NCBI RefSeq assembly: GCF_020217185.1
Contig: NZ_JAIWNX010000138.1
Span: 1-10,000, forward strand
Direction of reading: 5' to 3'
DNA length: 10,000 nucleotides
Source of the DNA: Asticcacaulis sp.
GTDB taxonomy: Bacteria > Pseudomonadota > Alphaproteobacteria > Caulobacterales > Caulobacteraceae
The notes below the pieces were generated by a model, which was not told the DNA's origin, did not search any database, and saw only the letters and a program-made list of their open reading frames with translations. Shown here piece after piece: positions 1 to 7,599 of the stretch; positions within the stretch are counted from its first letter, which is position 1; each line of letters begins with the position of its first letter. Position numbers and translations under genes: made by a program.

Positions 1-2501
1 TCGTCTCGATCATCGTGCGCTCGGCCGAAGCGCTGGACAGCCATGCCTTCGCCGTTCTGGTCGGTGTCGGCGCGACCGCCATCAACCCCTATCTGGCGCT
101 TGAGCTGATGCAGGAGCGTCTGGACAAGGGCCGTTATGGCGTCCAGACCTCGTACAAGTGCTTCATGAACTACAAGAAGTCCATCGAGGCGGGTCTGATG
201 AAGATCCTCGCCAAGAAGGGCATCTCGGTCATCTCCTCCTATCGCGGCGGCTATGAGTTCGAAGCGCTGGGCCTGTCGCGGGCGCTGGTCGGTGAGTTCT
301 TCCCCGGCGTGACCTCGCGCATTTCCGGTATCGGTCTGGCTGGTATTGAAACCAAGCTGAAGGCGCTGCACGCCGAAGCCTGGGCGTCGAAGCGCGCCCT
401 GATCCCCATTGGCGGCTTCTACAAGATGCGTGCGGCGGGTGAGACCCACTATTATCAGCCGAAGCTGATCCACCTGCTTCAGGACGCGACGACGCGCGGC
501 GACTATAAGGTCTTCAAGACCTATTCGGGTCTGGTGGCCAAGATGTCGAAAGACGCGCCCACCGCGCCGCGCGACCTGCTCGACTGGGCCCCGAAGGCGA
601 AGCCCATCGACATCGAAGAGGTGGAATCGGTCAACGAAATCCGCAAGCGTTTCGTGACGCCCGGCATGTCGCTGGGGGCGCTCAGCCCCGAAGCGCACGA
701 GACGCTGAACATCGCCATGAACCGCATTGGTGCGCGCTCGGTCTCCGGCGAAGGCGGCGAAGACCCCGAACGCTATGTCCGCCGTCCGAACGGCGACAAC
801 CCCAACTCGGCCATCAAGCAGATCGCCTCTGGCCGCTTTGGCGTCACGGCGGAATATCTCAACCAGTGCCGCGAAGTCGAAATCAAGGTCGCGCAAGGGG
901 CCAAGCCCGGTGAGGGCGGTCAGCTTCCGGGCTTCAAGGTCACGGAATTCATCGCCCGTATGCGCCATTCGACGCCGGGCGTGGGCCTGATCTCGCCGCC
1001 GCCGCACCACGACATCTATTCGATCGAAGACCTGGCGCAGCTCATCTATGACATCAAGCAGATCAACCCGAACTGCCGCGTCACGGTGAAGCTGGTGTCG
1101 CAGTCGGGCATCGGTACGGTCGCCGCCGGGGTCGCCAAGGCCAAGGCCGATGCCATCCTCGTGTCGGGTCAGGTCGGCGGCACGGGTGCGTCGCCGCTCA
1201 CCTCGATCAAGTTCGCCGGCCTGCCGTTCGAGCTCGGCCTCAGCGAAGCCCATCAGGTCCTGACCATGAACAATCTGCGCGGTCAGGTGCGTCTGCGCTC
1301 TGACGGCGGGATGCGCACGGGCCGCGACATCGTGGTCGCCGCCATGCTGGGGGCCGAAGAGTTCGGCATCGGCACGGCGTCTCTGGTGGCCATCGGCTGC
1401 CTGATGGTGCGTCAGTGTCAGTCCAACACCTGCCCGGTCGGTGTCTGCGTGCAGGACGAACGTCTGCGCGCCAAGTTCACCGGCACGCCGGAAAAGGTCA
1501 TCAACCTGTTCAGCTTCATCGCCGAAGAGGTGCGCGAAATCCTGGCCTCGCTGGGTCTGCGTTCGCTGGATGAGGCCGTGGGCCGCACCGACCTTCTGCG
1601 TCAGGTATCGCGCGGTGGGGCACACCTCGATGATCTCGACCTCAACCCGCTGCTGGTCCGCGTCGAAAAAGACCCGACCGCGCCGGTCACCCTCCCGCAT
1701 GAGATCAATGCGGTGGCCGATACGCTGGATGCTCAGATCGTCAAGGACGCCGTGCCGCTGGTCGAACGCGGTGAGAAGATGTCGCTGACCTATGACGTGC
1801 GCAACACCATGCGCGCGGTGGGTACGCGCACCTCGCACCTGCTGGTCAAAAACTTCGGCGACACGCTGGCCGACGGGCACCTGACGCTGCAACTGCGCGG
1901 TTCGGCGGGTCAGTCGCTGGGGGCCTTTGCCGTCAAGGGGCTGTTCATCGACCTCGTCGGTGAGTCCAATGACTATGTGGGCAAGGGCCTGTCGGGCGCG
2001 ACCATCGTCGTGCGTCCGAAACAGTGGCAGCCGAACCAGATGCTGGCCGGCAACACCAACCTCTATGGGGCCACGTCGGGCAAGCTGTTCGTGGCCGGCC
2101 GCGTCGGTGAACGCTTCGCCGTGCGCAACTCCGGCGCGGTGACCGTGGTCGAAGGGGCCGGGGCCCACGCCTGTGAATACATGACGGGCGGCAAGGTGGT
2201 CATCCTCGGTTCGACCGGCGCCAATTTCGGCGCGGGCATGACCGGCGGCGTCGCCTATGTCTGGGACACCGAAGGGGCGTTCGCCAAATACATCAACCCG
2301 GAAGGCATCACCCTGCGCGACGTGCCCGAAAGCGATCAGGCCGATCTCAAGGCCCTGATTGCCGAGCACTTCGAAAAGACGCAGTCCCCGCGCGCCGAGA
2401 CCATCCTCGACGACTGGGACAATGCGCTGAAGGCCTTCGTTCAGGTCATGCCGAACGAGATACTGGCCATTCAGGCGAAGATGGCAGCCGCCGTCGCTTA
2501 A
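1..2501 (+). CDS. gltB: Glutamate synthase (NADPH) large subunit, 3' part
   Basis: GltB makes two L-glutamate from L-glutamine and 2-oxoglutarate, with electrons from the GltD subunit, in cytosolic ammonium assimilation. The frame is open from base 3 and has no start here, so the gene enters from the left. About 832 of the usual roughly 1,500 residues are present; the N-terminal glutaminase domain and part of the central domain are missing. In order I see the end of the central domain (to about residue 190), the FMN-binding synthase barrel (about 200-570; motifs GEGGQLPG, SGQVGGTGASP, RSDGGMRTGRD), and the C-terminal GXGXG beta-helix (about 610-790; GATSGKLFVAGRVGER, MTGGVAYVWD). Three cysteine codons at 1398, 1416 and 1431 form C-x5-C-x4-C, matching the [3Fe-4S] ligands of the family. 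The stop is TAA at 2499-2501. A terminator follows directly, so gltD is not downstream; it may lie upstream, outside the window. Confidence 0.97.
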   Translation, partial: VSIIVRSAEALDSHAFAVLVGVGATAINPYLALELMQERLDKGRYGVQTSYKCFMNYKKSIEAGLMKILAKKGISVISSYRGGYEFEALGLSRALVGEFFPGVTSRISGIGLAGIETKLKALHAEAWASKRALIPIGGFYKMRAAGETHYYQPKLIHLLQDATTRGDYKVFKTYSGLVAKMSKDAPTAPRDLLDWAPKAKPIDIEEVESVNEIRKRFVTPGMSLGALSPEAHETLNIAMNRIGARSVSGEGGEDPERYVRRPNGDNPNSAIKQIASGRFGVTAEYLNQCREVEIKVAQGAKPGEGGQLPGFKVTEFIARMRHSTPGVGLISPPPHHDIYSIEDLAQLIYDIKQINPNCRVTVKLVSQSGIGTVAAGVAKAKADAILVSGQVGGTGASPLTSIKFAGLPFELGLSEAHQVLTMNNLRGQVRLRSDGGMRTGRDIVVAAMLGAEEFGIGTASLVAIGCLMVRQCQSNTCPVGVCVQDERLRAKFTGTPEKVINLFSFIAEEVREILASLGLRSLDEAVGRTDLLRQVSRGGAHLDDLDLNPLLVRVEKDPTAPVTLPHEINAVADTLDAQIVKDAVPLVERGEKMSLTYDVRNTMRAVGTRTSHLLVKNFGDTLADGHLTLQLRGSAGQSLGAFAVKGLFIDLVGESNDYVGKGLSGATIVVRPKQWQPNQMLAGNTNLYGATSGKLFVAGRVGERFAVRNSGAVTVVEGAGAHACEYMTGGKVVILGSTGANFGAGMTGGVAYVWDTEGAFAKYINPEGITLRDVPESDQADLKALIAEHFEKTQSPRAETILDDWDNALKAFVQVMPNEILAIQAKMAAAVA

Positions 2502-2572
2502 GCAGGGGCACGGCCCCTGCCCCCCTTCGCTGGAGCATAAAAAAGCCGCCTCTGCAAAGGGGCGGCTTTTTG
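2502..2572 (+). terminator. Two-hairpin terminator module after gltB
   Basis: Hairpin 1 starts one base after the gltB stop: an 8-bp perfect stem GCAGGGGC (2502-2509) with GCCCCTGC (2513-2520) around a 3-nt loop. After 18 nt comes hairpin 2: AAAAGCCGCC (2541-2550) pairs perfectly with GGCGGCTTTT (2561-2570). A T-run at 2567-2571 and an A-run at 2539-2544 mean hairpin 2 could terminate in either direction. A near-identical inverted copy lies at 3088-3154. Confidence 0.85.
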
Positions 2573-2765
2573 TATTAAGCGCCAATTGACTGGCGACAAT
2601 CATGAGGGACGAACTCAAGATCAGATCATGAATCCGCATGAACGGCTGCAAAAATGGGAGCCATAATGCGGTTCACAGAACCGGAGCATACGGGTCAGGC
2701 AGGTCTTCAAGAGTATAGGTTTTGACATTGTCAGAGTGTATATGCCGTGCAGGCTTGTGTTTGCG
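2573..2765. other. Low-GC spacer with no convincing gene
   Basis: This stretch between the gltB terminator and the small membrane-protein gene has no convincing gene or promoter. A 12-codon frame (ATG 2628 to TAA 2664; MNPHERLQKWEP) is in the same frame as the downstream gene, which is open again from 2667, so it may be the eroded 5' part of a longer ancestor; this is speculative. TGACATTGTCA at 2723-2733 is a perfect 11-bp palindrome that could be an operator or chance. A TTGACA at 2722-2727 has no matching -10 box at normal spacing. Confidence 0.4.
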
Positions 2766-3011
2766 ATGTCAGAGAAAGATCACAAAATGCGCTGGTTTTT
2801 CCGGATGCCAATCCTTGTTTCCTTTATCGTATCGACCATAATTACAGCCAGCTATCTATATGAAATAGCATTCGGCCACGGCAGAGCCGGCTGGCCCAAT
2901 GTATTGGCAGGGCTAGGCTTAATGATCGCATGTGTTGGCTTTCATTTTGTCTATAAGTTCATCGAGTGGCTCGGAAAGAAAATAGATGGCGAAACCAATA
3001 AACCAGAGTGA
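2766..3011 (+). CDS. Small two-helix membrane protein, unknown function
   Basis: I do not recognise this 81-residue product. It has a short polar N-terminus (MSEKDHK), a hydrophobic helix at about residues 11-35, a short loop with HGRAGW, a second hydrophobic helix at about 44-67, and a charged tail (KKIDGETNKPE). It is probably an inner-membrane protein with both ends on the same side. The start is uncertain: GTG 2736 and ATG 2742, 2766 and 2787 share the frame. ATG 2787 has the best purine-rich sequence before it (GAGAAAG, 8 nt upstream), while 2766 gives the most protein-like N-terminus. GC is about 45% over 2821-3000 (81 of 180 by hand count), well below the flanking genes, which suggests transfer or an orphan gene. 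It stands alone between two terminators. The uninterrupted frame and coherent hydrophobic pattern support coding, but no homologue was identified. Confidence 0.55.
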   Translation: MSEKDHKMRWFFRMPILVSFIVSTIITASYLYEIAFGHGRAGWPNVLAGLGLMIACVGFHFVYKFIEWLGKKIDGETNKPE

Positions 3012-3087
3012 CAGGGTTGACGTTAAGTCCTCTGACGGACTGCTCGTGCCACAAAAAAGCACCAACGCGGTTGCGCCGCATACGAAC

Positions 3088-3154
3088 AAAGCCGCCCCTT
3101 GGCAGAGGCGGCTTTTTTGACTCCCACTACTGGGTGCAGGGGCTGTGCCCCTGC
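3088..3154 (-). terminator. Two-hairpin terminator module after pgi (inverted copy)
   Basis: Read on the minus strand this is the same module as at 2502-2572. Hairpin 1 (GCAGGGGC 3136-3143 with GCCCCTGC 3147-3154, 3-nt loop) starts on the last base of the pgi stop codon. Hairpin 2 pairs 3088-3096 with 3107-3115 (9 bp). Bases 3088-3118 reverse-complemented match 2539-2569 at 30 of 31 positions. The T6 run at 3113-3118 means hairpin 2 can also terminate plus-strand transcription from the small membrane-protein gene. Confidence 0.85.
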
Positions 3155-4767
3155 TATTTCACCCGTGCGATGGCCGCTGTCGTGGACGGGTCGTGCGCCT
3201 TGATGGCGCTGCCTGTGATGTCTTCCAGCACGGCATTGGCCAGAGTCTTGCCCAGTTCCACGCCCCACTGGTCGAAGCTGTTGAGGCCCATGACGATCCC
3301 TTCGGCAAAGGTCTTGTGCTCATAGAGTGCCAAGAGGGCACCGAGCGTTTCGGGTGTCAGGGCGTCGAGCAGGACCAGGGTCGAGGGCTTGTTGCCAGGG
3401 CAGACCTTTTGCGGGGCGATGATGGCGGTCTTTTCGGCGTCGAAACCGGCGGCGCGGCATTCGGCCTCAGCGGTTTCCAGCGACTTGCCGACCATAAAGG
3501 CCTCACCCTGCGCGATGACGTTCGACAGCAGTTTTTGCTGCATGTCGAGCGGCGCTTCGGGGTTCGACTTCACGGCGATCAGCTCCAGCGGCACGATGTC
3601 TTCCGACTGGTGCAGCATCTGGAAGAAGGCGTGCTGGGCATTGGTGCCTTCGTCGCCGAAGACGACCGGGCAGGTCTTGGTCGGTAGCAGTTTGCCAGAA
3701 CCGTCGGTGCGCTTGCCGTTAGATTCCATCTCAAGCTGTTGCAGGAAGGCGGCCAGTCGGCGCAGACGATGCGCATACGGAATAACGGCGCGGGCGGGGC
3801 GGTCGAGGCCGATGCGGTTGAACACCTGAGCGGCGGCCAGCAGCAGCGGCGCGTTCTTTTCAAACGGCGCGGTGAGGAAGTGCTGATCCATCTCATAGGC
3901 ACCGGCGAGCAATCGTTCGTACACGTCATAACCGGCGGCGATGATGACCGATAGCGACACCGCCGACCACAGCGAATAGCGGCCACCGACCCAGTCCTTG
4001 AAGCCGAACACGCGGTCTTCGGGGATGCCGTAGGCCGAGGTCTTGGCCGGAGCCGCAGACACGGCGGCGAGGTGCTTCGAGGCCGCCGCTTCGCCCAAAC
4101 CGGCGATCAGCCAGTCGCGCGCGGCGAGGAAGTTGGCCAGCGTTTCCTGCGTGGTGAAGGTCTTCGACACGGCGATGACCAGCGTTTCGGCCGGGTCAAG
4201 ATCGGCGGTGCTGAGCGCCAGTTCCGAGCCATCGACATTGGCGACAAAGCGGATGTCGATTTGCGGCTTGAGCGGCGTCAGGGCCTGCCACACCAGACGC
4301 GGGCCGAGGTCCGAACCGCCGATGCCGATATGCAGGATGGTTTTGAACGGCTTACCCGTCGCACCGACGATCTGACCAGAGCGGATACCGTCCGCATAGG
4401 CCTTCATGGCATCGCGCGCCGTCTTGACGTCGGCGGTGATTTCCGCGCCGCGCAGGCGGGCGTTTTCGCCGTCGGAGTCGCGCAGCGCCACGTGCAGAAC
4501 GGCGCGGTTTTCCGAGACGTTGATCGCCTGACCCGTCCACATGCGCTCACGCGCGGCACTCAGGTCGGCGGCTTCGAACAGCTTCAACGCCGCCTGAAAG
4601 CCCGCGTCAGACCACGACTGCTTTGACACATCGACATAGAGCCCGGCCACCGACAGGGACTGCGCCCCCAGACGGTCGGCTTCGTATTCAAAATGCGCCA
4701 CGATGGGGGTTTTGGCGTCGATGGCGGCCTGGGTTTTGAGGGCGGTAAAGGCTTCGGAAAGGCTCAT
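3154..4767 (-). CDS. pgi: Glucose-6-phosphate isomerase
   Basis: This cytosolic enzyme interconverts glucose 6-phosphate and fructose 6-phosphate, linking glycolysis or Entner-Doudoroff flux, gluconeogenesis and sugar-nucleotide supply. The 537-residue length is normal for bacterial Pgi. Visible motifs are the phosphate-binding GIGGSDLG (about 148-155) and SKTFTTQET (201-209), family signature 1 around GGRYS (261-265), MESNGK with the likely catalytic Glu348, NAQHAF with His379, and family signature 2, SFDQWGVELGK, ending in Lys507. These match the known Glu/His/Lys active-site set. The ATG is preceded by GGAG (4774-4777 on the minus strand) at 6 nt and overlaps the glycosyltransferase stop as ATGA, so translation is probably coupled. 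It is the last gene of the five-gene operon and is followed at once by a terminator module. No anomaly seen. Confidence 0.97.
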   Translation of the reverse strand: MSLSEAFTALKTQAAIDAKTPIVAHFEYEADRLGAQSLSVAGLYVDVSKQSWSDAGFQAALKLFEAADLSAARERMWTGQAINVSENRAVLHVALRDSDGENARLRGAEITADVKTARDAMKAYADGIRSGQIVGATGKPFKTILHIGIGGSDLGPRLVWQALTPLKPQIDIRFVANVDGSELALSTADLDPAETLVIAVSKTFTTQETLANFLAARDWLIAGLGEAAASKHLAAVSAAPAKTSAYGIPEDRVFGFKDWVGGRYSLWSAVSLSVIIAAGYDVYERLLAGAYEMDQHFLTAPFEKNAPLLLAAAQVFNRIGLDRPARAVIPYAHRLRRLAAFLQQLEMESNGKRTDGSGKLLPTKTCPVVFGDEGTNAQHAFFQMLHQSEDIVPLELIAVKSNPEAPLDMQQKLLSNVIAQGEAFMVGKSLETAEAECRAAGFDAEKTAIIAPQKVCPGNKPSTLVLLDALTPETLGALLALYEHKTFAEGIVMGLNSFDQWGVELGKTLANAVLEDITGSAIKAHDPSTTAAIARVK

Positions 4768-5750
4768 TTCGGGCTCCGTAGGTCCAGGCCGCGCCGCAGG
4801 ATCAGGCGCAGGTCCCAGCTAAATTGAGATAATAAATCGGTTGAACGCAAAAGACGGGTACTTTGTAATTGGTGGCGGTCCCGCATCACCGCGCCCAAGC
4901 CCATAACGGCTTCCCTCAGGGCGCGACCGACGACCGGGCCGCGTCCCTTCAATACATCCTTCAGCGCCCCTGACAAGCTAAACAAGAGGTGCGGCAGCAG
5001 CATCAGCCACAGGACGGACGCGGGCGTGTTCTTGACGAACAGCCACAGGCGGTTGCGATAGCCGTGGAACAGGGCGAAGTCCGAGCGCGCCCCCAGCGTG
5101 GCCGAGCCGATATGATCGACGCGCGCCTGCGGGATCAGCAGCGTGCGCTCCCGCCGCAGCCGCGCGCGATAGCCCAGATCGGCGTCTTCGCAATACATGA
5201 AAAAGCGCTCGTAAAAGCCCCCCAGCGCCTCAAACAGCGAGCGTTTGATGACGAAGGCGGCACCACATGGCGAAAACACTTCGCTGATCGGAATATGCGC
5301 GGGGCGCGCGGCGCGATAGCCCATGCGGAAGGGAAAGCCGAAGAAGCTCATGCCGTCGCCGGCCCCGTCCAGCACGCCCTGATCCTGCGGGTCCAGTTGC
5401 AGGGAGGTGAAAATGTGCGTGTGCGGATAATCCTGAATGGCCTGCGCCATTTCACTGAGCCAGTGGGCGTGTACAAACACATCCGGATTAATAAAGCCCA
5501 GCCATTCGCCCTTGGCAAAGCGCACGGCGGCATTGTTACCGGCGGCAAAACCCAGATTGCCGCCATTCTGGATCAGGCGCACCTGCGGAAATTTCGCCAC
5601 CACGGCCTCCGGCGCGCCATCGGTTGAGGCATTGTCGGCCAACAGGATTTCAAAATCATCCGTGGTCTGAGCAAGTAGCGCCTCTATACAGCGCTCCAGA
5701 TAGGCGCCGCTCTGATAGGACAGGACAATGAGCGAAAACCTAGGCGACAT
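4764..5750 (-). CDS. Family 2 glycosyltransferase, rhamnosyltransferase-like
   Basis: This 328-residue protein has a GT-A fold of the GT2 family, WbbL/rhamnosyltransferase type, and probably moves a sugar from a nucleotide donor onto a cell-surface glycan at the cytoplasmic face. Evidence: N-terminal FSLIVLSYQSG (5-15), nucleotide-binding ADNASTDG (38-45), the metal-binding DXD variant NPD (88-90), GAAFVIKRSLFEALGGF (163-179), and CEDADLGYR (187-195) carrying the likely acceptor-side acidic residues. A hydrophobic stretch near 246-263 could associate with the membrane. The start ATG is 11 nt inside the end of queG, with GGAG 5 nt before it; the stop overlaps pgi by 4 nt. Donor, acceptor and pathway cannot be read from sequence. 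The neighbouring pgi supplies hexose phosphate, the raw material for sugar nucleotides, but a direct link is inference. Confidence 0.88.
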   Translation of the reverse strand: MSPRFSLIVLSYQSGAYLERCIEALLAQTTDDFEILLADNASTDGAPEAVVAKFPQVRLIQNGGNLGFAAGNNAAVRFAKGEWLGFINPDVFVHAHWLSEMAQAIQDYPHTHIFTSLQLDPQDQGVLDGAGDGMSFFGFPFRMGYRAARPAHIPISEVFSPCGAAFVIKRSLFEALGGFYERFFMYCEDADLGYRARLRRERTLLIPQARVDHIGSATLGARSDFALFHGYRNRLWLFVKNTPASVLWLMLLPHLLFSLSGALKDVLKGRGPVVGRALREAVMGLGAVMRDRHQLQSTRLLRSTDLLSQFSWDLRLILRRGLDLRSPK

Positions 5751-6906
5751 GGCGGCTCCATTCGCTCCACACGTCGGGATCGTCCTCCTGCGGCAGGTGC
5801 TGCGCGCGCAGGGCCCGGAAGTCTTCGGCGCTCAGGCCGCGCGACAAGGCCCAGACGGCGGAACCGCGCACCACCGGGCTGTCGTGGTTGAGGTTGCGCG
5901 TTAAAACCGCGATCTTGTCCGGGTCCACCAGATCATCAAAGCTGTTGCCCAGCGCATAGTGCACATTGCGCAGGAAGGTGGCCAGACCGATGCGCTTGAT
6001 CGGCGACTTGCTGAACAGGGTGCGGAACGCCGCGTCATCCAGTTGCGCCAGCTCGACCAAAGACAGGGCGTTGAAGCCCTCACGCGCTTTCAGCTTGGCT
6101 TCGGACGCCTCCACCGCAAACTTGTTCCACGGACAGGCGGCCAGACAGTCATCGCAGCCATAGACACGGTTGCCCATAGCGGTGCGGAAGCGGTCGGGCC
6201 AGTGGCCGCGAAATTCGATGGTCAGATAGGACAGACATTCGCGGGCATCCAACTGATAAGGCCCAACAAAGGCGTCGGTGGGGCAGGCGTCGAGGCAGGC
6301 CCGGCACGAACCGCAATGGTCGCGTTCGGTCAGGCTCTGCGGCAGCTCCATATCGGTCAGGATACTGCCGAGAAACAGCCAGGAGCCAAATTCGCGCGAG
6401 ACGAGATTGGTATGCTTGCCCTGCCAGCCAAGCCCGGCCAGTTGCGCCAGCGGCTTTTCCATCAAAGGCGCGGTATCGACAAACACCTTCAGCTCGCAGC
6501 CATAGGCGGCCACGATGTCGCTGGCCAATTGCTTGAGCTTTTTCTTGATGACGTCGTGATAGTCGTCGCCGCGCGCATAGACGCTGATATTGGCCAGATC
6601 GCGCTCGGAAAGCCCCAGAAGCGGGTCGCTGTCGGGGCCGTAGTTGAAGCCCAGCACGATGGCGCTTTTGGCGCCGTTCCACATGTTTTGCGGGTGCAGA
6701 CGCCGCTCCAGCGTCTCTTCCATCCACGTCATCTCGCCGTGAAAGCCGGCGGCGATGAAGGCCTTCAGGCGCTGCGCCGCGTCCCATGCCTGCGGCAGGT
6801 TGGTGAAGCCGACGGTGGAGAAGCCGAGCGCCTTTGCCCGTGCCGTGATGTCTGCCTTAAACCCCGTCTCCCTGTGCGCGGCGGGGTTGTCGGGTCGCGC
6901 GTCCAT
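5740..6906 (-). CDS. queG: Epoxyqueuosine reductase
   Basis: QueG is a cobalamin and iron-sulfur enzyme that reduces epoxyqueuosine to queuosine at the wobble position of GUN-anticodon tRNAs (Asp, Asn, His, Tyr), the last step of queuosine synthesis. The product is 388 residues, close to the E. coli length. Motifs: YARGDDYHDVIKKKL (110-124), FVDTAPLMEKP with the likely catalytic Asp144, CGSCRACLDACP (Cys198, 201, 204, 208), Cys224, and GCDDCLAACPW (Cys251, 254, 258), giving ligands for two [4Fe-4S] clusters. The C-terminus has the HEAT-like segment typical of bacterial QueG (VLTRNLNHDSPVVRGSAVWA). I chose ATG 6906 over the TTG codon just upstream because it shares one base with the fzlA stop (TGATG), a common coupling arrangement. 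The gene overlaps the glycosyltransferase by 11 nt. Confidence 0.95.
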   Translation of the reverse strand: MDARPDNPAAHRETGFKADITARAKALGFSTVGFTNLPQAWDAAQRLKAFIAAGFHGEMTWMEETLERRLHPQNMWNGAKSAIVLGFNYGPDSDPLLGLSERDLANISVYARGDDYHDVIKKKLKQLASDIVAAYGCELKVFVDTAPLMEKPLAQLAGLGWQGKHTNLVSREFGSWLFLGSILTDMELPQSLTERDHCGSCRACLDACPTDAFVGPYQLDARECLSYLTIEFRGHWPDRFRTAMGNRVYGCDDCLAACPWNKFAVEASEAKLKAREGFNALSLVELAQLDDAAFRTLFSKSPIKRIGLATFLRNVHYALGNSFDDLVDPDKIAVLTRNLNHDSPVVRGSAVWALSRGLSAEDFRALRAQHLPQEDDPDVWSEWSRHVA

Positions 6907-7598
6907 CAAAAATCCAGTTCGCGGTAGTGCGCCGACGGGGCCACGCCCGGCAGGGTGTCGGCCAAAAGCGGTCGGAAGGCCGGGCGCGACTTGACCACCA
7001 TGTACCAGGTTTTCAGGTGCTTATAGCGGTCCCAGTTCATCTCATCGACATAGTCGATCACGCTGAGGTGCGAGGCCAGGGCGAAATCGGCATAGGACAT
7101 GTGCCGCCCGGACAGCCAGTTGCGCGCCTCAAGCAGGCTTTCGAAATAGAGCAGGTGGTCGCGCAGCGCGTCGCGCCCGGCGCGCAGGGCCGACAGGTTC
7201 GGGGCGCCCATGCCCATCAGGCGCTTTTCCATCTTTTCGTGCAGCAGAAGCGCGTTGACCTCGTAATCAAACTTGCGCTCGAACCAGCCGACCAGACGCC
7301 GGGCTTCACCGCGCTCCTGCGGGTCGGTGGGCCACAGCCGTACCTCGGACGCGGTCTCATCGAGGTGTTCGAGGATGGCGCGGTTCTCACACAGGGTGAC
7401 GTTGCGCCCGTGGTCGTAGCTTTCGACCAGCACGGGCAGCAGGCCGGACACGTTCAGGCGCAGAAACTCATCCGTCGGCTCCCAGTATTTGACCGGGGCC
7501 TCCTCAAAGGCCAGCTTCTTTTCGCCAAGCGCCAGCCGGACCAGCCGCGAATGCGGGTCGAAGGCGAAATGATAAAGGGTGCGCAGGGGTGTGTTCAT
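6906..7598 (-). CDS. fzlA: Glutathione-transferase-like protein, probable FtsZ-binding FzlA
   Basis: The product is 230 residues, with an N-terminal thioredoxin-like GST domain (TLYHFAFDPHSRLVRLALGE at 7-26; LLPVL with the cis-Pro at 55; CENRAILEHLDE at 70-81) and an all-helical C-terminal domain (helix-capping SYADFALASHLS, 168-179). In Caulobacter crescentus FzlA is a 230-residue GST homologue, not a detoxifying enzyme, that binds FtsZ filaments and controls constriction. Matching features are the exact length, a Trp at 39 close to the functional Trp38 of FzlA, and a short C-terminal tail ending YRELDF, where known FzlA mutations map. Identification rests on memory of the family without alignment; a generic GST-family protein is the alternative. 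ATG 7598 was preferred to an upstream in-frame start at 7646 because it gives the family length and sits 1 nt after the transporter stop. No clear Shine-Dalgarno, so coupling to upstream translation is likely. Confidence 0.8.
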   Translation of the reverse strand: MNTPLRTLYHFAFDPHSRLVRLALGEKKLAFEEAPVKYWEPTDEFLRLNVSGLLPVLVESYDHGRNVTLCENRAILEHLDETASEVRLWPTDPQERGEARRLVGWFERKFDYEVNALLLHEKMEKRLMGMGAPNLSALRAGRDALRDHLLYFESLLEARNWLSGRHMSYADFALASHLSVIDYVDEMNWDRYKHLKTWYMVVKSRPAFRPLLADTLPGVAPSAHYRELDF

Positions 7599-7599
7599 G

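Noticed and set aside
2722..2750. TTGACA as a -35 box for the small membrane-protein gene
   Set aside because: No -10-like hexamer at 15-19 nt; the bases there are GC-rich (CCGTGC).
3021..3045. AGTCC-TCTGAC-GGACT as a small terminator after the membrane-protein gene
   Set aside because: Only 5 bp, no T-run; the strong hairpin at 3088-3118 is a better terminator.
2539..3118. The inverted repeats as ends of an insertion sequence
   Set aside because: No transposase, no flanking target duplication seen, and the repeats themselves are hairpins placed as terminators of the flanking genes.
3145..3687. Plus-strand frame overlapping the pgi terminator and 3' end
   Set aside because: Starts inside the terminator hairpin and runs antisense to conserved Pgi signatures.
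4989..5627. Plus-strand open frame of 212 codons opposite the glycosyltransferase
   Set aside because: Antisense shadow; the minus strand carries all GT2 motifs.
5959..6927. Long plus-strand open frame of 322 codons opposite queG
   Set aside because: It lies antisense to a gene with clear QueG motifs and its translation is rich in Q, R, H and G without recognisable domains, as expected from the shadow of a GC-rich gene.
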